Source of the DNA: Pontibacter sp. Tf4
GTDB lineage: Bacteria; Bacteroidota; Bacteroidia; Cytophagales; Hymenobacteraceae
Length of the DNA: 64,000 bases
Assembly (NCBI RefSeq): GCF_014212495.1
Contig: NZ_JACKZC010000009.1
Coordinates: 166,277 to 230,276 of the forward strand
Direction of reading: 5' to 3'
The notes beneath the pieces were generated by a model. The model searched no databases and was not told the origin of the DNA. It saw only the letters and a program-made list of their open reading frames with translations. Made by a program: the position numbers and the translations under genes. Positions within the stretch are counted from its first letter, which is position 1. Each line of letters begins with the position of its first letter. This document shows, piece by piece, positions 1 to 9,387 of this stretch.

Positions 1-694
1 CAGGGAATTAGGCTGGGCCGATGCCATTGACAAACGCATTAAACCAACCTGGGCAGATACCGCCAACGGCCGTGTAATTGGTGTCGTGAAAGATTACAAC
101 TATAGATCGCTGCACAGCAAGATCGAGCCTTTGATCATCAGCCTGGACCCCAACTTTGGCAAACTGCTCATCCGTGTTCAGGCAAAAGCGCCGCTGCCGG
201 CCACCCTTACCTCCATCGAAACCATCTGGAAAAAGCACTTCCCGGGCTACCCGATGGACTATAGTTTTCTGGACGAGAGCTTTCACCAGCAATACCAGGC
301 AGAAGATAAAATGCTTACTATTTTCACCTTTTTCGCGGTGCTAACTATAGTTATTGCCTGCCTGGGGCTGTTTGGGCTGGCGAGCTATATGGCCGAGCAG
401 CGCACCAAGGAAATAGGCATCCGGAAAGTATTGGGTGGCAGCGTTGCCGATATTGTGCTGCTGCTCTCCGGCAACTTTGCAGTACTGGTATTGCTGGCGG
501 TGCTGCTCTCCGTGCCGATTGTTTGGTACACCATGGAGCAGTGGCTGCAGCATTTTGCTTACCGAATTGAGCTGCGCTGGTGGCTATTTGCGATAGCAGG
601 CAGCGCCACCATGCTGATCGCTTTGCTTACCGTTAGTTACCACGCTACCAAAGCAGCGCTTACAGACCCTGTAAAAGCCCTGCGCACCGAATAG
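1..694 (+). CDS. ABC transporter permease, MacB/FtsX type (3' part only)
   Basis: The gene enters from the left edge; the open frame runs from base 2 to a TAG at 692-694, giving the last 230 residues. It closely parallels the C-terminal third of the next gene: both share the periplasmic segment IGVVKDYN/IGVVKDFH, then an FtsX domain of three to four membrane helices with the cytoplasmic motif EQRTKEIGIRKVLG, ending DPVKALRTE. Known family role: permeases of this kind work with a separate ATPase in MacB-like export or mechanotransmission across the inner membrane. No ATPase gene is visible here. Only 40 bases separate it from its paralogue downstream, so the pair is probably an operon and a duplication. 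Confidence 0.88.
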   Translation, partial: RELGWADAIDKRIKPTWADTANGRVIGVVKDYNYRSLHSKIEPLIISLDPNFGKLLIRVQAKAPLPATLTSIETIWKKHFPGYPMDYSFLDESFHQQYQAEDKMLTIFTFFAVLTIVIACLGLFGLASYMAEQRTKEIGIRKVLGGSVADIVLLLSGNFAVLVLLAVLLSVPIVWYTMEQWLQHFAYRIELRWWLFAIAGSATMLIALLTVSYHATKAALTDPVKALRTE

Positions 695-734
695 ATTTTG
701 CACATGACCTATAATCGTTTTAACGAATTACCTT

Positions 735-3134
735 ATGGTTGGCCATTATTTTAAAGTTGCCCTCCGCAACCTGTACCGCAACAAGGTATACTCCGCCATC
801 AACATTGCCGGGCTGGCCTTGGGCGTGGCTTCGTGTATCCTTATTTTTCTGTATGTGCAGGATGAACTGAACTATGATAGCCAGTTCAGTAAAGCCGACC
901 GCATTGTGCGGGTTGCCGGCGAAATAGAGCACGATGGCCAGACAAACAAATTTGCGTTGTCGGCATCACCGCTTGCTCCTTTCCTGCTGAAAGATTATCC
1001 CGAACTGGAACATGTAACCCAGCTGCTGCCTGCCAATAAACAAACCATCTGGTACAAAAACCGCAGCTTTAACGAAGATAAACTGCTATTTGCTGACAGC
1101 GCATTCTTCGAAATTTTTGACTATAAGTTTCTGGCCGGTAACCCTGCTACGGCTTTAGATGAGCCCCGAACTATAGTTGTAAGCGAACAGATGGCACAGA
1201 AGTATTTTGGAAGCGCAGAAAAAGCCATGGGCGAAGTGCTTAAATTCAGCCGCTCCTCTTACCAGGTTACAGGTGTGTTTTCAAACGAAGGCAACTCCCA
1301 TATACAAGCCAACGCTTTTCTGGCCCGCAGCACGTTTGATACACAACGGCAGGATGTATTAACCGATAATAACCACTGGTTCCATATGAGCCGGTATACC
1401 TATGTGCTGCTCCGCGATGAATCCCAGATCGCACCTTTCCAGGAAAAGCTGAAGACATTTGCTGACACCCACGTAACCCCCTGGTTAAAAGAAAACGATT
1501 TGCAGGCCTCGGTGACATTTGTATTGCAGCCATTGCGTAGCATTCACTTCGATACCGAATATTCGGAAGATATATCCGCGCCGGGCAATATCAGCTACAT
1601 CTATATTTTCTCGGTCGTGGCTGTTTTTCTGCTACTTATTGCCAGCATAAATTACATGAACCTGGCTACCGCACGCTCTGCCAAACGTGCCCGGGAAGTA
1701 GGCTTACGAAAAGTGGTTGGTGCGTATCGCTCCCAGATCATTGGCCAGTTTATAGGCGAATCCCTTCTGATAACTGTACTGGCAGTAATTCTGGCACTTG
1801 CCCTGGCGCAGATCCTTATTCCTACTTTCAATTCACTTACAGATAAGCAGTTCGACTCGAATTTCTTTGTACAGAAGGAAGTTATAGTTGCGCTGCTTGC
1901 CATTGTCGTGTTTATCGGGGCGGTAGCCGGTAGTTATCCTGCCATATTCCTGTCCGGTTTTAAACCTGTTGATGTACTGAAAGCTGACAAAGCACCCCGT
2001 GGCGGAAACGCCACCTTGCGCAGGTCGCTGGTTGTTATCCAGTTTACCATTTCGCTCATCCTTATTATTGGCACCCTGGTGGTTTTCAGCCAGATGCAGT
2101 TTTTAAAGAACCGCCAGCTTGGGTTTAACAAAGAGCAGATACTCATCATCGATATCCCGACCGGCGACTCAACTTTAGTGAAAAAACTGCCCAGTATAAA
2201 ACAGGAACTACTGCGCAACCCGAACATCGAAAAGGTATCCAATTCGTTGAGTATCCCGGCTGACGAAACAAGTACCATCCTGGTATATGCCGAAAAGGAC
2301 GGTGGCACCCTGCAAAATGCGATGGATGTCATGTTCGTGGATTATGATTTTGTGGATGTGATGGGTATTGCCCTGAAAGAAGGCCGCAACTTCTCCAGAG
2401 AATTTAAAACAGATCTGAAAGGGGGCCTGATCGTAAATGAAGCGGTTGTAAAAAAAATGCAGTGGAAGAACCCGATCGGTAAACGCCTTCAGATGGCCGA
2501 CTGGGATGCAAAAGTGATCGGTGTAGTGAAAGACTTCCACATAAAATCGTTGCACAGCAAGGTAGAGCCGATCGTACTGGCACTTGTACCTGAATCGCCG
2601 GGCTTTCTTTTAGTAAAGATGAAACCACAGGACATACCGGCAACTATAGCTTTTGTACAGGAAAAATGGCAGGCCTTTGATACAAAGCACCCGATGGAGT
2701 ATTTCTTTATGGACGAACATTTTGACCAGCAATACCGCGCCGAAGAAAAAATGCTGACCGTATTCGGCTACTTTGCCGGGCTGACCATTTTTATCGCCTG
2801 CCTGGGTTTATTTGGCCTTGCCTCGTTCACAGCTGAGCAGCGCACCAAAGAGATCGGTATCCGGAAAGTACTGGGTTCCTCTACGGGCGGTATCATCCTG
2901 CTACTTTCCAAAGACTTTGCCCTGCTGGTACTGATCGCTATCGTTTTAGCTACCCCCATTGCCTGGTATAGCATGGATAAATGGCTGCAGGATTTTGCTT
3001 ACCGCACAGCACTTAGCTGGTGGATGTTCGCCGCTTCGGGGGCAGCCGCTATGGCCATTGCGTTGCTTACGGTTAGTTTTCAGGCCCTGAAAGCCGCCAT
3101 GCTCGATCCGGTGAAAGCCATCCGGACACAATAG
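735..3134 (+). CDS. ABC transporter permease with two FtsX domains
   Basis: This is a 799-residue inner-membrane permease. Visible order: N-terminal membrane helix near residues 18-42, a MacB_PCD periplasmic domain, a first FtsX domain with GLRKVVGAYRSQ near residue 320, a second helix and periplasmic domain, and a final FtsX domain with EQRTKEIGIRKVLG near residue 710. The doubled layout is typical of Bacteroidota permeases of about 800 residues. The ATG at 735 puts the first helix at the expected place. Such proteins usually need a MacB-like ATPase; the substrate cannot be read from the sequence. The upstream partial gene is a close paralogue. Confidence 0.92.
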   Translation: MVGHYFKVALRNLYRNKVYSAINIAGLALGVASCILIFLYVQDELNYDSQFSKADRIVRVAGEIEHDGQTNKFALSASPLAPFLLKDYPELEHVTQLLPANKQTIWYKNRSFNEDKLLFADSAFFEIFDYKFLAGNPATALDEPRTIVVSEQMAQKYFGSAEKAMGEVLKFSRSSYQVTGVFSNEGNSHIQANAFLARSTFDTQRQDVLTDNNHWFHMSRYTYVLLRDESQIAPFQEKLKTFADTHVTPWLKENDLQASVTFVLQPLRSIHFDTEYSEDISAPGNISYIYIFSVVAVFLLLIASINYMNLATARSAKRAREVGLRKVVGAYRSQIIGQFIGESLLITVLAVILALALAQILIPTFNSLTDKQFDSNFFVQKEVIVALLAIVVFIGAVAGSYPAIFLSGFKPVDVLKADKAPRGGNATLRRSLVVIQFTISLILIIGTLVVFSQMQFLKNRQLGFNKEQILIIDIPTGDSTLVKKLPSIKQELLRNPNIEKVSNSLSIPADETSTILVYAEKDGGTLQNAMDVMFVDYDFVDVMGIALKEGRNFSREFKTDLKGGLIVNEAVVKKMQWKNPIGKRLQMADWDAKVIGVVKDFHIKSLHSKVEPIVLALVPESPGFLLVKMKPQDIPATIAFVQEKWQAFDTKHPMEYFFMDEHFDQQYRAEEKMLTVFGYFAGLTIFIACLGLFGLASFTAEQRTKEIGIRKVLGSSTGGIILLLSKDFALLVLIAIVLATPIAWYSMDKWLQDFAYRTALSWWMFAASGAAAMAIALLTVSFQALKAAMLDPVKAIRTQ

Positions 3135-3174
3135 ATCTATAGTTTAAGTTTATAGTTTACAACCAATCCTGACC

Positions 3175-3918
3175 ATGAAAAAACGCCTCTTCCCGATCCT
3201 GCTACTGTTGCCGCTCAGCCTGCTGGCACAGGATGCCCGCCAGTTTAAACAAAGCATTCCTGTAAACGATGCCCGTCAAAGTACTGTGAAGCTGGAAATA
3301 CCAGTAGGCGAACTGAACCTGAAGACAGGGAGCACCCAGCTGCTGGAAGCCAACGTAGCCTACGACCGTGTCGACCGGAAACCAACTATGCAGCTGAACA
3401 GAACGAACGGCAGCACCAGCCTCACCTTAAAGCAGGGCGATTTTAAAAGTGAGAATAAAACCGGCGACAACAAATGGGACATCAGCCTGAGTAAAACGCT
3501 GCTACTGCACCTGGAGCTGGAAATGGGTGCCGGTACCTCTAAACTGGACCTGAGCAACAGCCGCCTGCAAACCCTGGATATTGAAGCCGGCGCCACCAGC
3601 ATTGACCTGAACCTGAAAGGAAGTACCGTAAAAGAAGTGGAAATTGCGGCCGGCGTAGGAGAACTGAACCTCGACCTGACCGGCAACTGGAACCACGACG
3701 TGAAACTGGAAATTTCCGGCGGAATTGGCGAAGTGAACCTGAAACTACCCAAAAACACCGGCGTGCGCATTAACCCGACCGGGCTGGGCAGCAGCAACCT
3801 GAACGGCTTCCGCAAAAATGGGTCTTATTACCAGAACGCCGCCTACGGCAAATCCAAACATACGCTAACTATACACGTATCCGGTGGCATGGGCAGCTTA
3901 AACGTAATAGAGGGGTAA
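3175..3918 (+). CDS. Exported toast-rack-like protein
   Basis: A 247-residue protein with a signal peptide (residues 1-18, cleavage near LLAQDA). The mature part is built from repeating amphipathic beta strands of the form GELNLDLTG, GVGELNL and GIGEVNLKLP, which recalls the LiaF/toast_rack_N beta-helical fold found in proteins linked to envelope stress. It follows the permease gene after 40 bases that contain two copies of the TATAGTT motif, so it may be cotranscribed. I cannot assign a biochemical activity; the fold call is by pattern, not by search. Confidence 0.7.
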   Translation: MKKRLFPILLLLPLSLLAQDARQFKQSIPVNDARQSTVKLEIPVGELNLKTGSTQLLEANVAYDRVDRKPTMQLNRTNGSTSLTLKQGDFKSENKTGDNKWDISLSKTLLLHLELEMGAGTSKLDLSNSRLQTLDIEAGATSIDLNLKGSTVKEVEIAAGVGELNLDLTGNWNHDVKLEISGGIGEVNLKLPKNTGVRINPTGLGSSNLNGFRKNGSYYQNAAYGKSKHTLTIHVSGGMGSLNVIEG

Positions 3919-3995
3919 ACCCGCTTTTGCGCCATCTGCCGGCCTGCGCCGGGCTCCGATGCGGCTTTTGCAATGCCCTGTAACCAAATCCGAAC

Positions 3996-5882
3996 ATGAA
4001 GATCCAGAAACTATCCCTGCTGTTCTGCCTGACCGTGCTGGTTGGATGCTCCTCGGGCAGGCCAGCCCAGACATCGCAGGCGAATGCCGACGAAACCTAC
4101 AAGGTAACTATAGACCTGACCCAGGTGAAGAACGACAAGGTACCCGTTACCATCGTAGCACCTGACATAAAGCAGGGCGAGATCGTTTACAACATGCCTA
4201 AGGTAGTGCCGGGCACCTACTCTGTTTCTGATTTTGGCAGGTTTGTTTCTGAATTCACTGCGCTGGATAAAAATGGCAACAAGCTGCCCGTCGCAAAACT
4301 GGACACCAACCGCTGGCAGATTAAAAATGCCGACGACCTGCACCAGATTACCTATTGGGTGGACGACACCTTTGATTCGGCCCGTAAAGGCGACGCTGTT
4401 TTTGAGCCGGGTGGCACTAACATAGAGGCCGGCAAAAACTTTTTGCTGAACACATTTGGGTTTGTGGGTTATTTCGATGGCATGAAACAGCTGCCTTACC
4501 AGCTCACAATTACCAAACCTGAAGGCTTTTATGGCTCTACACCGCTCAAGGCAACCACCACTTCCCCTACCTCCGATACCTATCTGGTAGAAGACTACGT
4601 GCTGCTGGCCGACTCGCCACTGATGTATAACCGCCCCGACACCACAGTGCTGAACGTGGGAGAAGCTAAAGTGCTGGTATCGGTGTACTCGCCAAGCGGT
4701 AATGTAAAATCGAAACCTATTGCGGCCAACATTAAAGACATACTGGAAGCGCAGCGCAGCTACCTGGGCGGCAAACTGCCCGTTGACAAATACGCATTCA
4801 TCATCTATGTGCCGGAAAGAGTAGGCAAATCAGGTTCGTTCGGGGCGCTGGAACACTCTAATTCGTCGGTGTATTACCTGCCCGAAATGCCGGAAGAAAT
4901 GTTCAGCAGCACCATGCGCGACGTAGCCGCACACGAATTCTTTCACATCGTAACGCCGCTCACCATCCACTCCGAAGAGATCGGCAATTTTGATTTTGTG
5001 AACCCCCGAATGTCGAAACACCTTTGGATGTACGAAGGCGTAACTGAATACTTTGCCTCGCATGTGCAGATCTATGAAGGCCTGATTGACCTGGACGCCT
5101 ACCTGAACAAGGTACAGGAATACATTGCCACCTCGCGGGCATACTATAACGACACCCTGCCTTTTACCGAAATGAGTGCCAACGTGCTGGATAAGTACGA
5201 AAAAGAATATGGCAACGTGTACCAGAAAGGCGCACTGATCGGGCTGGTGCTGGACGTAAAGCTGCGCGAATTGTCGGGTGGGAAAAACGGCCTCCGCGAC
5301 CTGATGCGCGACCTCGGCAAAACCTACGGCAAAGACAAATCTTTTAAAGATGATGAGCTGTTTGATAAGATCACAGAGCTTACCTACCCCCAGATGCGCG
5401 AGTTTTTCACGAAGTATGTGGAAGGCAACGAACCACTGCCGCTACAGGAAACCTTTAAAAAAGTAGGTATTTTGTACGAGCCTATGTCACAGCAGCTGGT
5501 GAACTCTTACGGCAGTTTTGTGCCCGGTTATGATGCCGAAAGTGGCCGGATTGTGGTGGAATCTACGGAAGGGATGGACGCCTTTGGAAAAGAACTGGGC
5601 CTGCAGCCCGGCGACCAGCTACTGAAATGGAACGGCACCGAAATAACTCCCAACAACGTGCGCCAGCTGATAGGCGATGAGCTGCAGCAGTTAAAGCCCG
5701 GCCAGGAAATAACCGTAACCGTTGCCCGCCCGAACAAAGCTAAAAAAATGCAGGAGGTAACCCTGAAAGCCAAAGTAAGACAGATTGAGCGTACCGTGCC
5801 GCACTACCTGCAACCAGACCCCAAAGCTACGCCACAGCAGCTGGCGCTCAGAGCCGCCTGGCTGGGCAAAAATGCTGAGTAA
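3996..5882 (+). CDS. M61 family metallopeptidase (glycyl aminopeptidase-like lipoprotein)
   Basis: A 628-residue peptidase. The N-terminus is a lipoprotein signal (LTVLVGCSSG, Cys18), so it is probably membrane-anchored outside the cytoplasm. The zinc site HEFFH lies near residues 312-316, followed by the glutamate helix WMYEGVTEYF near residue 348. A PDZ domain occupies roughly residues 500-600 (LGLQPGDQLLKWNG). This order, N-terminal beta domain, thermolysin-like centre and C-terminal PDZ, is that of family M61, whose known members cleave after N-terminal glycine or alanine. The ATG at 3996 is chosen because it directly precedes the lipobox signal. Confidence 0.92.
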   Translation: MKIQKLSLLFCLTVLVGCSSGRPAQTSQANADETYKVTIDLTQVKNDKVPVTIVAPDIKQGEIVYNMPKVVPGTYSVSDFGRFVSEFTALDKNGNKLPVAKLDTNRWQIKNADDLHQITYWVDDTFDSARKGDAVFEPGGTNIEAGKNFLLNTFGFVGYFDGMKQLPYQLTITKPEGFYGSTPLKATTTSPTSDTYLVEDYVLLADSPLMYNRPDTTVLNVGEAKVLVSVYSPSGNVKSKPIAANIKDILEAQRSYLGGKLPVDKYAFIIYVPERVGKSGSFGALEHSNSSVYYLPEMPEEMFSSTMRDVAAHEFFHIVTPLTIHSEEIGNFDFVNPRMSKHLWMYEGVTEYFASHVQIYEGLIDLDAYLNKVQEYIATSRAYYNDTLPFTEMSANVLDKYEKEYGNVYQKGALIGLVLDVKLRELSGGKNGLRDLMRDLGKTYGKDKSFKDDELFDKITELTYPQMREFFTKYVEGNEPLPLQETFKKVGILYEPMSQQLVNSYGSFVPGYDAESGRIVVESTEGMDAFGKELGLQPGDQLLKWNGTEITPNNVRQLIGDELQQLKPGQEITVTVARPNKAKKMQEVTLKAKVRQIERTVPHYLQPDPKATPQQLALRAAWLGKNAE

Positions 5883-5886
5883 CCCT

Positions 5887-6100
5887 GAACTATAGTTCCC
5901 ACGATCCCTGCAGCGCCTCTTCTCCGCCCTGCAGGGATCGTTCGTTTATGAGCTTCCGCGTTGCTATAGTTCTATAGTTTGGCAGCCGTAATTTTGGCGA
6001 AGCATCCAGTCCGCTCAAACTATAGTTACTTAAACTTAATCTGGCTTAAACAATAGCGCCTTTGGGTAGTTCGTTTCTGGGACAGTGAAATATAGTTCGC
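5887..6100. repeat. Cluster of CTATAGTT motifs between M61 and TonB receptor genes
   Basis: This spacer carries a full AACTATAGTT at 5889, a tandem pair CTATAGTTCTATAGTT at 5964-5979, another full copy near 6020 and a TATAGTT at 6091. A GC-rich hairpin, CGATCCCTGCAG paired with CTGCAGGGATCG at about 5901-5940, probably ends transcription of the peptidase gene. Confidence 0.8.
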
Positions 6101-6126
6101 CAGCTTCCCCGAAATATTTACCTTTG
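6096..6126 (+). promoter_or_regulatory. Bacteroidota-type promoter for the TonB receptor
   Basis: TACCTTTG at 6119-6126 fits the -7 consensus TAnnTTTG. Exactly 19 bases upstream is TTCG (6096-6099), one change from the -33 TTTG. That -33 element is the tail of a TATAGTT repeat copy. The predicted start is about 20 bases before the ATG at 6153. Confidence 0.6.
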
Positions 6127-6152
6127 CACCTGATTTACAAAAATTTACCTAC

Positions 6153-8459
6153 ATGCCCGCATACGCTTTCCGGCTAATAATACTACTGTTTATAGTTTCC
6201 AGTACCAGTTTTGCACAGGGTTTCCGGGTGAGCGGTTTTGTGCGGTCGGCAACAGATAACCAGCCCCTGATTGGTGCCACGGTAGCCGTACGGGAACTTG
6301 GCACCGGCACCACTACCGATGCCCGCGGGTTCTATAGTTTAAACCTGCCACCCGGCACGCACCAGCTGCAGGCCACCTATATTGGCTTTCAGCCCCTTAC
6401 GCAAACAATACAGGTAAACGGCTCCGCACAAACTATAAACATCGGGCTACAGCCGCTGGATAACCAACTGCAGGAAGTGGTTGTGGAAGCCAACAGCCTG
6501 CAACAGAAACTGACCGACAACCGCATGAGCGTGGAGCAGCTTACCACCCGCGAAGCCAAGTTACTCCCAGCCCTTTTCGGTGAAGTGGACCTGATCAAGA
6601 CGTTGCAGCTTAAACCGGGCGTGCAGTCCGGTGGCGAAGGCTCGTCGGGGTTGTATGTACGTGGCGGTGGCCCCGACCAGAACCTGGTGCTGCTGGATGA
6701 TGCCGTGATCTATAACCCGTCACATTTGTTCGGTTTTTTCAGCGTGTTTAACCCGGATGCGGTACGAAGCGTGGAACTATACAAAGGCGGCTTTCCGGCG
6801 CAGTTCGGCGGCAGGCTGTCGTCGGTGCTGGAAGTGCAGCAGAACGAAGGCAATAACGAGAAAATAGGCGTAAACGGTGGTATCGGCCTTATCTCTTCCA
6901 GGCTAACGATAGATGGCCCCATTGTTAAGGATAAAGCTACGTTTCTGGTATCTGGCAGGCGCACGTATGTAGATACCTTTACCCGCCTTATCAACAAACT
7001 GAACGAAGGCAAAAAAGACTACAATCCCATCCCCGACTATTACTTTTATGACTTTAATGCCCGCGTAAACTATAAGCTAAGCGCCAAGGACGAACTGACG
7101 CTGAGCGGCTACTATGGCCGCGACTTTTTTACATTTAACGATGCTGGTTTCAGTTTTTCGTTCGACTGGGGAAACACCATGGGTGCCCTTAACTGGCGCC
7201 ATAGCTTTAACACGCGCCTGTTTGTAAACACTACCCTGGCTGCCACCGGCTACGAGTATAAGATCAATAACAAGATCGATGTGTTCAGCTTTAACCTGCG
7301 CTCGGCGGTGCAGGACTTTACTCTTAAAACCGATTTCGAATGGCTGGCGCACGATAAACATACCATACAGTTCGGGGCATCCGGCATAAAACACAACTTT
7401 ACAGTAGGCCGCCTGAACTTCGACAGCGACGACGACCGCCAGAACTTTAGTGCCGGCAACGACTATACAGCCAATGAGTTTGGGGCTTATATCTCGGATG
7501 ACTATAGTCTTACTACCCAGCTGGCCGTGAACTATGGCCTGCGGCTTTCTGGTTTTAACAGCGATGGCAAGACCTATGCAGCCCTGGAGCCGCGCGTTGC
7601 CACCCGTTACACCATAACGCCAAACACTACCGTAAAGGCCAGCTATGCCGGCATGATGCAGTACATACACCTGCTGGCCAACTCCGGCGCATCACTCCCT
7701 ACCGATATCTGGTTTCCGTCCACTACCCGGGTCAGGCCGCAGCGCTCGCAGCAGGTGGCAGCTGGGGTAAGCCATTTATTTGGAAACGGCAAATACCTGA
7801 TCACGAATGAAGTATACTATAAATGGATGCACCGCCAGATAGATTTCCGGGATGGTGCTAACCTGTTTGTGAACGACAGCCTGGAAAATGAATTCCTGTT
7901 TGGCAAAGGCGAGAGTTACGGAAACGAGATATACCTGGAGAAAATAAAAGGCCGCACCACCGGCTGGCTGGGCTATACCCTGTCGTGGACCTACCGCCAG
8001 TTTGATGAAATTAACGATGGCCGCCGCTTCCCGACCCGTTACGACCGCCGCCACGACCTGAGCCTGGTAGTGCTGCACAAGGTAAACGAACGACTGCACC
8101 TGACCGGAGCCTTTGTGTACGGTACCGGCAATGCCTTCTCGTTGCCGGTTGCGCGGTTTGCTTTTCAGGATGTGGAGGGAAAAGAGCCGGGCTTTGTACC
8201 GATCTACACCGACCGGAACAGTTTCCGGTTAGATGCCTCGCACCGCCTGGGTCTGGGCGTGGTCTGGAAATTGAAGCCGAAACGGGGCGAAGCCGACCTT
8301 ACCTTCAGTGCCTATAATGCCTACAACAGGCGCAACCCATATTTTGTGTACTTCGAGCAGGTGAAAGACGAAGCCGAAGAAGAGACCATTGGTTTCCGGG
8401 CTAAACAGGTATCGCTGTTCCCGGTTATTCCATCTGTTACCTATAATTTTAAGTTCTGA
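6153..8459 (+). CDS. TonB-dependent outer-membrane receptor (SusC-like, short form)
   Basis: A 768-residue receptor. It has a signal peptide (residues 1-21, STSFAQG), then a CarboxypepD_reg-like Ig domain at about 25-105 (GFVRSATDNQPLIGATVAV), a plug domain at about 125-230 (LYVRGGGPDQNLVLLDDAVI) and a beta-barrel ending in YNFKF with the terminal phenylalanine usual for outer-membrane proteins. It is shorter than SusC proteins of about 1000 residues. Its stop overlaps the start of the DUF4249 gene by one base (TGATG), so the pair is translationally coupled. The cargo is unknown. Confidence 0.93.
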   Translation: MPAYAFRLIILLFIVSSTSFAQGFRVSGFVRSATDNQPLIGATVAVRELGTGTTTDARGFYSLNLPPGTHQLQATYIGFQPLTQTIQVNGSAQTINIGLQPLDNQLQEVVVEANSLQQKLTDNRMSVEQLTTREAKLLPALFGEVDLIKTLQLKPGVQSGGEGSSGLYVRGGGPDQNLVLLDDAVIYNPSHLFGFFSVFNPDAVRSVELYKGGFPAQFGGRLSSVLEVQQNEGNNEKIGVNGGIGLISSRLTIDGPIVKDKATFLVSGRRTYVDTFTRLINKLNEGKKDYNPIPDYYFYDFNARVNYKLSAKDELTLSGYYGRDFFTFNDAGFSFSFDWGNTMGALNWRHSFNTRLFVNTTLAATGYEYKINNKIDVFSFNLRSAVQDFTLKTDFEWLAHDKHTIQFGASGIKHNFTVGRLNFDSDDDRQNFSAGNDYTANEFGAYISDDYSLTTQLAVNYGLRLSGFNSDGKTYAALEPRVATRYTITPNTTVKASYAGMMQYIHLLANSGASLPTDIWFPSTTRVRPQRSQQVAAGVSHLFGNGKYLITNEVYYKWMHRQIDFRDGANLFVNDSLENEFLFGKGESYGNEIYLEKIKGRTTGWLGYTLSWTYRQFDEINDGRRFPTRYDRRHDLSLVVLHKVNERLHLTGAFVYGTGNAFSLPVARFAFQDVEGKEPGFVPIYTDRNSFRLDASHRLGLGVVWKLKPKRGEADLTFSAYNAYNRRNPYFVYFEQVKDEAEEETIGFRAKQVSLFPVIPSVTYNFKF

Positions 8460-9259
8460 TGAAACGCCTGCTATACCTGCTGCCACTGTTTTTTATAGTT
8501 GGCTGCAACATGGAAAAAGAGATAGAGATCGTGCTGCCCGCCCATGAGCCGCAACTGGTAGTAGAGTGCTATATTGAGGATGGTTTCCCTTTTGAGGCTA
8601 CCGTCCTCGAATCTTCCTCTTACTTCGATTATCCTGCACCGCCCGTGGTGCCCAGCGCCCAGGTGTACATCATGTACCGCGACCAGCGTGTAAAGCTAAA
8701 CTATAGCCCCGGCTACAACAGCCGCACCAACCGCTATTTTACACACATAACTACGGTAAGGGCACAGCCCATCCCCGGCGAAACCTATAGTCTGGAAGTA
8801 ACAGACGACAAAGGCCGAAAAGTGACCGGTTTCACTACTATTCTGCCGAAAGTGCCCATTACCAACGTAGAGTGGCGGTTTAACGAAAAAGACAAAGCCC
8901 TGCTGCTGACAACTTTCCAGGACGACCCGGCTATGCCAAACTACTACCGCTACATGACCCACGGCGATACCCTGAAAGAAGGCTCGCTGCGCGATTTTAC
9001 AACCAGCGATGAACTGACCAACGGCAAGGAAACCACCTACGGCTCGGGCTACGACTACGAAGAGGGCGATACGCTTATTATTTCGCTGTTCCACATCGAG
9101 AAACAGTATTATGATTTTCTGCGGTCTGTACGCGATGCCCAGAATGCCAACGGAAATCCGTTTGCGCAGCCAGCCCGTGTAAAATCATCCTTGCAGGGCG
9201 GCATCGGCATCTTCACCAACCTGGCCTTCGACCGCGATACCGTTATCATTAAAAAGTAG
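8459..9259 (+). CDS. DUF4249 lipoprotein
   Basis: A 266-residue lipoprotein with lipobox FIVGC (Cys16). The mature N-terminus EIVLPAHEPQLVVECYIEDG and the later GETYSLEVTD segment match the DUF4249 family, which in Bacteroidota nearly always sits next to a TonB receptor and is thought to be its surface lipoprotein partner. The start codon overlaps the receptor stop. It is shorter than the second DUF4249 protein in this window (383 residues). The function beyond association with the receptor is unknown. Confidence 0.85.
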   Translation: MKRLLYLLPLFFIVGCNMEKEIEIVLPAHEPQLVVECYIEDGFPFEATVLESSSYFDYPAPPVVPSAQVYIMYRDQRVKLNYSPGYNSRTNRYFTHITTVRAQPIPGETYSLEVTDDKGRKVTGFTTILPKVPITNVEWRFNEKDKALLLTTFQDDPAMPNYYRYMTHGDTLKEGSLRDFTTSDELTNGKETTYGSGYDYEEGDTLIISLFHIEKQYYDFLRSVRDAQNANGNPFAQPARVKSSLQGGIGIFTNLAFDRDTVIIKK

Positions 9260-9330
9260 AAGTTCGTTTTGTAGAGATCATAGTTTACGGAATCTGATTC
9301 TTGCAACAATCTATCAGCGAGCAACTATAA

Positions 9331-9368
9331 AACAAATCCGCCCCAACTATAGCTGGGGCGGATTTGTT
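9331..9368. terminator. Bidirectional terminator with CTATAG in its loop
   Basis: Perfect 14-bp arms at 9331-9344 and 9355-9368 (AACAAATCCGCCCC and its complement) lie between convergent genes. The 10-base centre AACTATAGCT includes a copy of the dispersed motif. Confidence 0.85.
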
Positions 9369-9387
9369 TGTAAACTATAGTTTGTAC

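Noticed and set aside
1..694. A separate gene starting at the GTG at base 86
   Set aside because: The frame is open to the window edge and the upstream residues align with the paralogous permease, so the gene is simply cut by the edge.
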